Source of the DNA: Ectocarpus siliculosus
Lineage: Eukaryota; Sar; Phaeophyceae; Ectocarpales; Ectocarpaceae
Assembly (NCBI GenBank): GCA_000310025.1
Contig: FN649728.1
Location: forward strand, 1,951,270 to 1,964,764
Direction of reading: 5' to 3'
Length of the DNA: 13,495 nt
The position numbers were made by a program, and so were the translations under genes. The notes under the pieces are model-generated. The model was not told the DNA's origin. It made no database searches and saw only the letters and a list, made by a program, of their open reading frames with translations. Shown piece after piece: positions 7,254-13,495 of the stretch (position 1 is its first letter; the number at the start of each line of letters is the position of its first letter).

Positions 7254-10200
7254 GTGACCTCGGACCCACAGCTAGAGTATCAATACAGCAAGGCGGCCTC
7301 TTCTGCCACTTCATGTGGCCAACAACGTACTTAAACTACTGACCGAACATGACGCTGCTGCACACAACAACATACATTGTCGGTTCGCCACACGTTCTGA
7401 ATAAAAATATTTCCTAGCGTGCTTGTATCCGACCTGTTCGACATTCCTGGTCTTGGTACCTACAGTAGACTTGGACAAGAGTGGGTGCGGCTGGATATGG
7501 TATACCAACTTGTCGAGCAACACAAAGCTCGAAACAACTTGTAGACGATACAAGAGACCACCACCGCGAGATCCTGCACTCGCTTGCATGGCATGGAAGT
7601 CCTTGAAGCCGCCGTAGACTACATGGAAACACCGCATGTATGCGTAAATGCACCAAGGTCTGGAGAGTAAGTTCTGTAGATACCCCCAAACAAGGAACCT
7701 GTTCGTTCATGGTTCAATTTACGGCGCAATGGCAGCTATCGCCAATACGTGCGTCGTAGTCGTCGCTGCCCTTGCGGCATCGAGGTCGGGAGGAGCTGGT
7801 CTATTCGCCGGCGTATCGTTCTACATTTTCTACGGGGTTAGCCTTCCCTGTGGAAACGTCGCTGTATCAGCCGGAGCCGCGGTGTGGGTGGAGCGTCTCC
7901 CTTCGCAGGCGAGGATGCATGTTCTGCTCGGTTCATTGGTAGCATCAATTTTCGCATGTATGTATGGGTCCGGGAAATGACAGGAGTATTAGAGGCAGTA
8001 GGGTTTCGAACACTTGACGATCGAAAGAGAGCAGTGCGAAGGTGTACCGATTCTGGTAAAAGTCAATCGACGGATACCCTGCGAATCGGGTCCTCCTTAA
8101 CACTCTCCACCCACATAATTTACCCTCAACTGGGAACCTCTTGTGGCCAGGACGGGTAATTCGATGTCGGGTCCTCCTTAAGAGCAGCTAGCTGAAATGT
8201 GATGCAAGAAACCTTCAGATCCGCTCGTAGTCAACGCAACGATGCGCCGTTTTCCAGGTTCATTTACAATTTGGAAGCCCTCCTGTAGACTAGTACTGGA
8301 AGCCCAAAGGGGGACACTTTGGGGACACAGCACTCAGATGCCTACAGTAGTTTCCGCAGCGCAGTCACCCTAGGCTCCGCTGTGTGAAACGCACGTGAGA
8401 ACCCTTGGTCGATCATGCTGGCTGAGGTGGTACGCTGTGTGATATGCTGTGTGATGCCTCTCCTCGGCCTCTGACTTCTGCTATAACACCATCTCCCAAG
8501 CAGCGTCGTACCCCCTGGTACTGAATAATTTGCTGACTTGTCTTCAGTACGAAAAGTGGCGCCACGTGTTTTGGGGATACTTTTTCATGTTGAAGCCAAG
8601 TCACCCTTTGTCTGGCAAGGAGCGCAGAATATTTGGAGGGACTGTAGCCCCTAGACCAGTGTGGCTGACAAGTATTTTCGCGACATTTGATTTTCGGGGG
8701 GACTGGGTACTACAGTACAGTATGGAGGGTTGACGTTCGTGCGTATACACCGTCATGTGTGGCAGCTGAAGACTGTGACTGGCTGAGGTGGTACGCTGTG
8801 TGATATGTTGTGTGATGCCTCTCCTCGGCCTCTGACTTTTGCTGTAGCACCATCTCCCAAGCCGCGTGTCCCCTACATAGATAGGTCGTACCCCTGGTAC
8901 TGGAATAATTTGCTGACTTGTATTCAGTAAGGAGGGTTGACGTCGTGCGTATACACCGCCATGTGTGGCAGCTGAAGACTGTGACTCACAGGAGGGAAAA
9001 ACTTCAGCAATATAGGACAGGCGTCGCCAGCCATGAAGGCTCGTTCAAAACGATTTCTGCCTACAGTACACCATTGTCCAACTGTTTAGAGATATGCCAT
9101 GCTGGCGGTTCATGAAGCCCAGAGCCGCCACAGGCAACCTCGTTTTTCATCATAAAAGGCAAAGTATTATGTATGTGATCTGCACCACCGCCCCCTCGAT
9201 TGGACGCCGCGCCGAACCTCGCGATTTACCTCTCCATTCTACTGCGGGCGACAGTTGCTTCCGCCAGACTCCATGGCGGCGAGGCTGAAATCAGCCGCGG
9301 AAGAGAAGAGCGTCTTCATTTGGCTGGCAGGCGGGATAGTGGGGGTCATGGCGCTGCTTACGTCGATGGCCCCCTTTATCGGCATTCTCCAGATGATGAC
9401 AGTGATAAACTTGATGTCGGCATGCACATGCTGCATAGCGGTGAGGACCTCTACAATTGCTCAATAGTTACAGCAGTGGCTTCGGACACGCACCACCTCG
9501 TTTCGCACCTCTTGTCATGTTCTCTTCGACAATATCAGCATTTTCACGCCTTCGTCTCCTGGGTTTACAGTGTTTTCTCCTTCTCCCTCTCTTTGCTGTA
9601 CTCTCGTCTCGCACCTTGGGGACACCTCTGCTCTGCACGTCAGCCCAGTGAAATTTTCTACTTTTCTGCAGATCGATGCTTGCGAAGCTGCGTCGGACCC
9701 TTCCATTAGGATGGACTCAAGAATCTATGCTTTGTACTTTGCCATCCCTTGTTTTGCACTCTTCGTCGCCGAAACAACCATTTGTTACGGAGGTTCACTC
9801 GGGTGCGCCTGCTTACAGAGCTACCGAAGTGTACTCCTCCTTTTCCATCTCGGTGTAATGCCCTACGATGTCGAGTGCTTCTGCTACGCCGCGCATGTTT
9901 ATGCTGTCGGCTGCAAAGTCTATCTCTGTCCCTTGGGGTACGAGCGACTCCAACGATTGTTCGAAGTCACCCAAGTGCCACAACGCACATAAAGTTGGAC
10001 CGAACGAACGAATAAGCCATGTGCTTGCGTTCGGAAGCTCATCATTTTGGATTGTTCTGCGCATGCCTTTCTTTCACCTCAGCGTTTGGTAGCCTCGGGC
10101 TGTGCTGCACTTACATATAATGAAACAACAAAACCGTTGGATACGAGGATACGTTTCCCTGCGGACGAATGATATCAGTACCGTGGAGTACAACAAATCA

Positions 10201-11817
10201 TGCCTTCACTTCGCCCTGTTCTCTTCATGCCCCCGTTACTTGTGCTACAACCCCCCACATTTCAGTTGAGCTGCTTTTTGTTCGTGGGCGTTATTATCAC
10301 CAGGGTTATCATCCTTGCCAAAGCTAAGGTAAGAAGGGGTCGGTCATGACCATGACTAAGATGCTTGGTAGCCCGAAGGTGTGGGTAGGTCTTATTGCAC
10401 AGTATAGCAAGCACTCCCAAGTACGGTCTAGACAATGTATTCATCTTCTGGAGCGTTTGCGGGGACATGCACCAGGCAAGCTGCGTTTGTGTCGAACAGC
10501 ATCTTGAAGCTTTAGATAGTCTGATCAGTTTGCTATAAAAGCGGCGACACTATTCAGCATAGAAACCGGCATGTGCTTGTTGTGCAGTATTCTCCTCGCG
10601 TGTTATTGATACTGCTGTAACAGGTACAACCTGAACAAAATCGACCGCACGTGTGGGTCAGCACACCGAAATTAGTTCATATCGGAGCAACTACAATAGT
10701 GCTTTCCGTGGTATAACTTGCATCTCATCGTTCACGTTATGAGCTCAACTTTGGGGGGAAATCGCATCGAGGGATAACGGCCCCGTGCGCAATATTCCTC
10801 TCATCGACAGCCGAGAATGAAACCCAGCAATCACTCGCATTCACTCTGCTCGTCCACTGCCGGCCACCATTGCATCACTTTGATGAGGTACTTACCAGGC
10901 ATCTACGGCAGGCAGGATTATGTACACCAGAGCGTTGAAAAGGCTATGGACGCAAGTGTTCGTCTTAGTCTCCATGGCGTCGACATGGATGACCGCAGCT
11001 TTCGCTCTTGAGCTCTCGCATGCAGGCCATAGCACACCGATAATACCCTTGTCTTTCATGGTGAGTGAAGGAGTGAATGAGTGGTGAGTGGGTGCGTGAG
11101 TGAGTTTTCGGGTGAGTGAGTATGTGATTGGGAGTCGTTCGTGAGTGAGCGGGTGGGCGAGTAAGTGGGTGGGGGAGAGAGTGAGTGAACTGGTAGTTTA
11201 TTGATTGAGTAAGTGAGTGAGTTGGCGCGAACTGTTGATGAGTGATTGATCACAGGGGTAGGTTGGGTCAGAGAGTGAGTGAGTTGGTGAATTAAAGAGT
11301 GAGTAAGTGAGTTAGCGCGAACTGTTGGTAGGTGATTGATTGCATGGGTGAGTAGGTGAGTGAGTTAGTTTGTGAGTGAGCAAGTGAACGAAAACTGTTC
11401 AGCAGATAAAAGCAAGAATGCATCTCACACCCTTCAAAGAAGACGAGGTGTGGAAGAAACCCAGTCGTTCCGGCAACACCGGATGCTACCCGCCTTGCCT
11501 CACGATTTATTCGCCCATTTGTGCGCGCTGGTTCGTATTCTCCTGGCGTTTCCCATTTCCCCATCTGTTTTCAGATCATTGACGGCTGTGGATTGCTGAG
11601 CTTGCTTGTTCACTTCTCTGAAGTCCGAGACGGGGCGGGAAACCAGTTGGTTTCACAAGCAACAAAGGGCGCCCTGCTTTCACAAGCATCGAATGGTTCC
11701 CTGCTAAGGCCACGGGCGCTTGCTTTGAAACGTCACCCAGAGGGGAACTCGCGGTCCGAGCCAACCAAAGCAACGCAAGAGTCAAACAACGCGAAAAACA
11801 AAGTGGTGCCTGTGTGA
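6923..11817 (+). CDS. Multi-exon gene for an EGF-like, multi-pass membrane protein (receptor-like)
   Basis: Proposed exons are 6923-7253 (5' end open), about 7658-7957, 9268-9440, 9672-9854 (tentative), 10266-10328, 10899-11060 and 11575-11817. All junctions agree in phase as listed. The first exon encodes six Cys in an EGF-like spacing followed by a membrane span. The middle exons are each dominated by hydrophobic helices with short basic loops. The last exon gives the end of a helix and a polar tail rich in Ser, Lys, Asn and Gln. This layout (extracellular EGF module, membrane bundle, cytoplasmic tail) resembles seven-transmembrane receptors in outline. I count eight to ten hydrophobic segments, so seven is not established, and no GPCR signature motif is evident. 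The N-terminus, including any signal peptide, is missing. Introns are 230-1310 bp. Function as a surface receptor is inference. Confidence 0.6.
7419..7667 (+). other. Ambiguous coding-like stretch between gene 2 exons
   Basis: One frame runs from 7419 (after the acceptor-like TTCCTAG) through VLVSDLFDIPGLGTYSRLG and reaches a single TAG at 7542-7544. It then stays open to 7667 (HGMEVLEAAVDYMETPHV), where a consensus donor GTAAGT sits. The composition looks like protein. The phase does not match the exon ending at 7253, and the next exon begins too close for an intron. It may be an alternative exon, an old exon now broken by the TAG, or chance. A second frame (7423-7617) is also open but Cys/Pro/Arg-rich. 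Confidence 0.3.
7658..7957 (+). CDS. Gene 2 exon: two or three membrane helices
   Basis: The frame is open from ATG 7648 to TGA 7978-7980, and a good donor GTATGT lies at 7958. The hydrophobic segments are IYGAMAAIANTCVVVVAALA, then LFAGVSFYIFYGVSL running on through a small-residue stretch, then HVLLGSLVASIFA. They are split by the loops SRSGGAG and ERLPSQARM. The start at 7658 (after CACCAAG) is the acceptor whose phase fits the exon ending at 7253; its pyrimidine tract is poor. A start at ATG 7648 as a separate short protein is possible but less likely given the downstream exons. Confidence 0.55.
8086..8181 (+). repeat. 15-bp exact direct repeat, 81 bp apart
   Basis: TCGGGTCCTCCTTAA occurs at 8086-8100 and 8167-8181. 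The bases between show no further clear similarity. Confidence 0.8.
8418..8549 (+). repeat. Intronic duplicated block X, copy 1
   Basis: It starts CTGGCTGAGGTGGTACGC and ends CTTCAGTA. It matches 8779-8929 with only scattered substitutions and one ~19-base length difference, so the duplication is young compared with the array at 2597-5640. Confidence 0.9.
8550..8717 (+). mobile_element. 168-bp insertion between blocks X and Y, flanked by CAGTA
   Basis: In the second copy block X runs directly into block Y. In the first copy 168 bases intervene, and the pentamer CAGTA stands on both sides (8545-8549 and 8718-8722, with a further copy at 8713-8717). This looks like a small insertion with a 5-bp target duplication. 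No terminal inverted repeats or coding capacity were seen, so replication slippage or loss from the other copy also fit. Confidence 0.4.
8718..8780 (+). repeat. Intronic duplicated block Y, copy 1
   Basis: It contains GGAGGGTTGACGTTCGTGCG and ends GAAGACTGTGACT. It matches 8925-8986 apart from a few changes. Block X copy 2 follows at once. Confidence 0.9.
8779..8929 (+). repeat. Intronic duplicated block X, copy 2
   Basis: It is as copy 1 but has about 19 extra bases (CCTACATAGATAGG and neighbours) before CGTACCCCTGGTACTG. It joins directly to block Y copy 2. Confidence 0.9.
8925..8986 (+). repeat. Intronic duplicated block Y, copy 2
   Basis: It shares its first five bases (CAGTA) with the end of block X, and reads GGAGGGTTGACGTCGTGCG, with one T fewer than copy 1. 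It ends GAAGACTGTGACT. Confidence 0.9.
9268..9440 (+). CDS. Gene 2 exon: basic loop and two membrane helices
   Basis: The donor is GTGAGG at 9441. With the acceptor CTTCCGCCAG at 9267 the phase fits the exon ending at 7957 and restores a Tyr codon. A second acceptor at 9254 (GGGCGACAG) is possible with another donor upstream. The exon reads SMAARLKSAAEEK (basic/acidic loop), then FIWLAGGIVGVMALLTSM and LQMMTVINLMSACTCCIA, both strongly hydrophobic. Confidence 0.6.
9672..9854 (+). CDS. Gene 2 tentative exon: one or two helices
   Basis: The acceptor TTTTCTGCAG ends at 9671 and is good, and the phase continues from 9440. After a polar start (IDACEAASDPSIR) comes a hydrophobic run, IYALYFAIPCFALFVAETTI. 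A donor GTAATG at 9855 keeps phase 0 and allows joining to 10266; the frame is otherwise open to TAA 9990-9992. The far end overlaps an equally open minus-strand frame, so the exon boundary here is unsettled. Its symmetric phase means it could also be skipped without changing frame. Confidence 0.4.
9815..10064 (-). CDS. Candidate antisense exon, family unknown
   Basis: On the minus strand ATG at 10062-10064 opens a frame of 83 codons with balanced, soluble-protein composition. It contains LWHLGDFEQSLESLVPQGTE and AEALDIVGHYTEMEKEEY. It ends at TAA, which overlaps a donor-like GTAAGC, so it may be an internal exon. The pattern L-x-x-G-x-F-x-Q is faintly like FNIP-type repeats, but a single copy is not evidence of membership. 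It conflicts with the 3' part of the + strand frame at 9672-9992; only one of the two is likely to be coding past 9854. Confidence 0.3.
10266..10328 (+). CDS. Gene 2 exon: single membrane helix
   Basis: This 63-bp exon has a textbook acceptor (CCCCCCACATTTCAG) and donor (AAG|GTAAGA). It encodes 21 residues, LSCFLFVGVIITRVIILAKA plus Lys: one helix and a basic end. It is phase 0 on both sides. Its boundaries are among the best in the window. Confidence 0.65.
10899..11060 (+). CDS. Gene 2 exon: basic loop, membrane helix and outer loop
   Basis: The acceptor is TACTTACCAG at 10898 and the donor GTGAGT is at 11061. There are exactly 54 codons, phase 0 on both sides. A basic stretch (YTRALKRLW) leads into a helix (TQVFVLVSMASTWMTAAFAL), a short polar loop (ELSHAGHST), and the start of the next helix (PIIPLSFM), which the final exon completes. 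A basic loop before a helix of this kind is typical of an inner membrane face. Confidence 0.7.
11061..11395 (+). repeat. GTGA-rich minisatellite starting at a splice donor
   Basis: Degenerate 4-bp and 8-bp units (GTGA, GTGAGTGA, with variants) fill about 335 bp. The tract contains at least ten GTGAGT hexamers. A higher-order 90-bp period is visible: GCGCGAACTGTTG occurs at 11225 and 11315 in matching surroundings. The tract begins with the donor of the exon ending at 11060 and lies wholly within the following intron. Confidence 0.9.
11575..11817 (+). CDS. Gene 2 last exon: end of last helix and cytoplasmic tail
   Basis: A strong acceptor (TTTCCCCATCTGTTTTCAG, ending 11574) is in phase with the exon ending at 11060. 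The exon starts with hydrophobic IIDGCGLLSLLVHF, then a polar tail of about 65 residues with two near-repeats (VSQATKGALLSQASNGSLL), Lys/Arg patches and the end KNKVVPV. The stop is TGA at 11815-11817. The tail would face the cytoplasm if the preceding basic loops do. No retention or sorting motif is recognised. Confidence 0.7.
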   Translation: MIDGCGLLSLLVHFSEVRDGAGNQLVSQATKGALLSQASNGSLLRPRALALKRHPEGNSRSEPTKATQESNNAKNKVVPV

Positions 11818-11819
11818 GG

Positions 11820-11851
11820 GAGTCCAGCTGGTGGGATTAACGGTTGGACTC
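11820..11851. repeat. Short inverted repeat after the gene 2 stop
   Basis: GAGTCCA (11820-11826) and TGGACTC (11845-11851) are exact complements with an 18-base loop, three bases after the stop. It could form a 3' UTR stem; chance is not excluded for 7-bp arms. Confidence 0.45.
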
Positions 11852-12014
11852 TTCTTCTCCCTTTCCTTTCCTTTTCTTCGCACTACTATTATTTCTCATG
11901 GTAGTTGCTCTTCTCCCCGCCGACCGAACATTCCACGTGGCCTTTCAGATATACGGAGGGTGCGTGAGTGAGCGAGTAGAAGTGTTAAGAGCACACCTCT
12001 CTCTCTGTCCATGA
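11852..12014. other. Likely 3' UTR and spacer after gene 2
   Basis: C/T-rich DNA (TTCTTCTCCCTTTCC-like) follows, without a good reading frame. It fits a 3' UTR. No canonical AATAAA is present. Confidence 0.35.
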
Positions 12015-12258
12015 TTGGTTGATGTTTCCCTCGTTCTGCAAGAGGAGGAGTCGTTGAGGTTGTCGCGACGTCGAGCGCTGTTGGATGAGGGCACGTACGT
12101 TGGTGTCAAAAATCAAGAAGGGTCATCTCCTTGCTGTCGTGCAAAAAAAGTACCTGGAACACCAACATTACATTTTCAACGCACATGAATGTATCCTGGA
12201 GTGACCAATAGACTCGATTTACGAAGTCATCGCTTTTAGCAGCGCAGCACCTGGCAAA
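12015..12258 (+). pseudogene. Broken coding remnant, family unknown
   Basis: One frame (12015-12110) reads LVDVSLVLQEEESLRLSRRR and on to LLDEGTYVGVK. After a run of five A's the next frame takes over (12112-12201, KKGHLLAVVQKKYLEHQHYI), reaches TGA at 12202, and continues (12205-12258, PIDSIYEVIAFSSAAPGK). One extra A in the run explains the shift. The acceptor-like TTCCCTCGTTCTGCAAG at about 12025-12041 may mark an exon start. The opposite strand also has a 73-codon frame (12106-12327) with fair composition, so strand choice is not certain. The family is not recognised. Confidence 0.35.
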
Positions 12259-12261
12259 TGA

Positions 12262-13213
12262 ACGCCAATGTAGCATAAAACACGTCGATATTCTTGTCTT
12301 TACGGTACTGCAACGTGTGCCTCCCATGTTGTTCCCGAGTTGTCACCGTTTTAGCATCGCCATCATCGAAAAGATGCACAACATATTCCCCGATGAAGTT
12401 CACAGGAGGAGGAGGAGGAGGAGTGACACTGGTTGGGATACAGGTGGGATTGAGGTTGGGTTGATTTGCCTCCCCCCAGGAGTCGGGAGTAGAGTGTCGG
12501 AGCCGTGTGGGCTTAGCTGTTTTGGACTGTGGGGTGTTTTAGGTTTAGTCACGGTTGGCCTGGTCCACGCTAACTTGCGGGTGTACGGATATTGTTGCCA
12601 TTGGTAATTCCCCTCGGGAAGTGTGTATCAGTGCGGAAACTCAACAGTCCCGGTCACAGCAGGCACGGCGCGCGCAAATATTGGAGCGTGAGGGGTGCTG
12701 CGGTCGGTTTCGTGTGTTGTGCGACCTATTATCGCATGCTACGCTCTACTGCTGTTAACAAGCAGCTAGACGCCTCAATGCAGCTATTTAGCGCACTGTA
12801 CCGCTCACGTCTGCACAGTGGCGCGTGTTCAGCACTTTTGTAGGTCATCGCGTCGGTTTTTCCTTGGTGTTGGACGTTGCTACATACGTCTACAGTAGGT
12901 CGCAGCCTTGCACGCTCGCGCCTCGGAGAGTAGGCGCATCGCACACACCTTTTCGGTGGGGCAAATAACTATACGGACGGCAGGCCGTAGCGGACGTCGG
13001 ATTTCTCGCCTGGTCAATGTCAAACGTTACTGCAAGACTTTTATCACACGAAAAAAGCATACCAAGACGCCCTTAACAACACGAAGCATGTCGAAACACC
13101 AGACGCCTCTCTGTTAAGGGAGGTCTTGCGCAGGGGTTCCGCCTCGCAACAACCAAAACTTCTTCCATCGAGGCATTTTCAGTTGGAATCAAAACCGAAT
13201 CATGCGTGAAAGC
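12262..13213. other. Region without a convincing gene
   Basis: Several overlapping frames of 60-96 codons occur on the + strand (12317-12607, 12555-12758, 12592-12843, 12908-13117), none with motifs or good splice partners. The first encodes a run of Arg from the GGA microsatellite and a hydrophobic patch (CGLSCFGLWGVLGLVTVGLV). A hidden exon is possible but not supported. Confidence 0.3.
12404..12423 (+). repeat. AGG trinucleotide microsatellite
   Basis: AGG is repeated for 20 bases. Confidence 0.9.
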
Positions 13214-13380
13214 AACTCACAAGAGTACCCGCGGTAGTCGTCAAGTCAAGTCTTGCATGCCGTCATGCAGGGGCTTTGCGCAAGGGCAACACTACCCCCC
13301 TCAACTCGCAAGAATACCCGCGATAGTCGACTTATGTGCGGTATTGAAGGGACTTTGTGCACAAAATCTACCCCCCTTTC
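13214..13380 (+). repeat. Two-unit imperfect tandem repeat
   Basis: Unit 1 (13214-13302) and unit 2 (13303-13380) both run from AACTC(A/G)CAAGA(G/A)TACCCGC through TAGTCG, a GGG(C/A)CTTTG(C/T)GCA-type block and end in CTACCCCCCT. The second is about 11 bases shorter. A weaker related block lies just upstream (near 13115-13142, GGTCTTGCGCAGGGG). Confidence 0.75.
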
Positions 13381-13442
13381 AATATATTATAGCCTTGGCG
13401 ATCCCGTACTCGACAAGCCTCTTGGTTAACTCCACGTCTACG

Positions 13443-13480
13443 CTCTCTCTCTCTCTCTCTCTCTCCCCCCCCCCCCCCCC
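13443..13480 (+). repeat. (CT)11 microsatellite followed by poly-C (16)
   Basis: CT repeats run from 13443 to 13464, then sixteen C from 13465 to 13480. Polypyrimidine tracts like this are common in this window and mark a weak point for sequencing and assembly. Confidence 0.95.
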
Positions 13481-13495
13481 ACCAAAAGTCGGACG

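Larger units (their letters stand above)
7958..9267 (+). other. Long intron of gene 2 with internal duplications
   Basis: It runs from donor GTATGT to acceptor CTTCCGCCAG, about 1.3 kb. It holds a 15-bp direct repeat (8086 and 8167), a duplicated X-Y block (8418-8986) with an insertion in the first copy, and four of the six CTACAGTA motifs of the window (8342, 8710, 9061 and nearby variants). No convincing exon is seen inside, though small ones could hide. Confidence 0.45.

Noticed and set aside
7399-7406. AATAAAAA as a polyadenylation signal
   Set aside because: It lies between gene 2 exons that are supported downstream, and there is no other sign of a transcript end.
10534-10541. TATAAAAG, a TATA-box match, with an ATG about 30 bases later
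   Set aside because: It lies in an intron of gene 2, the following frame is only about a dozen codons long, and single TATA matches are common by chance.
11056-11253. Minus-strand Ser/Thr/His-rich frame over the minisatellite
   Set aside because: It is the simple translation of the GTGA repeat and has repeat composition only.
12538-12550. TTTAGGTTTAG resembling plant-type telomere repeat
   Set aside because: Only about one and a half units; too short to mean anything.

Overview
This window reads as nuclear DNA from an intron-rich eukaryote. The best coding stretches are short blocks bounded by good GT/AG splice sites, with donors such as GTGAGG, GTGAGT and GTAAGA and acceptors preceded by long C/T tracts. 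Intergenic DNA carries CT/C tracts, microsatellites and decayed repeats. The style (long pyrimidine tracts, G/C-rich exons, TG-rich introns) suggests a brown alga or related stramenopile. That is inference; no marker gene fixes the taxonomy. I saw no tRNA, rRNA, CRISPR array or prokaryotic operon.

Layout. (1) 430-2552, + strand: a probable multi-exon gene for a secreted or single-pass membrane protein. It has a hydrophobic signal/anchor, small extracellular exons, a hydrophobic segment, a Cys-rich stretch and a tail with a PPPY motif. (2) About 2597-5640: a decayed tandem array. Two long units (about 1.1-1.5 kb) are followed by two truncated ones, and a 46-bp core is kept without indels in all four. 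(3) 5968-6475: a frameshifted coding remnant. (4) 6923-11817, + strand: a second multi-exon gene with a six-cysteine EGF-like module, many hydrophobic segments spread over at least six exons, and a hydrophilic C-terminal tail. It looks like a receptor-type multi-pass membrane protein. Its introns hold a duplicated 190-210 bp block with an insertion, and a GTGA-rich minisatellite that starts exactly at a splice donor. (5) 11818-13495: mostly non-coding, with a broken coding remnant near 12015-12258, a GGA microsatellite, a two-unit repeat near 13214-13380 and a CT/poly-C tract at the end.

Both genes are predicted to act at the cell surface and face the same way, but nothing in the sequence shows that they work together. 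Neither matches a family I can name, so no gene symbols are given. Exon ends are called from splice consensus, phase agreement and reading-frame quality only. The 5' ends of both genes and several internal junctions remain open.
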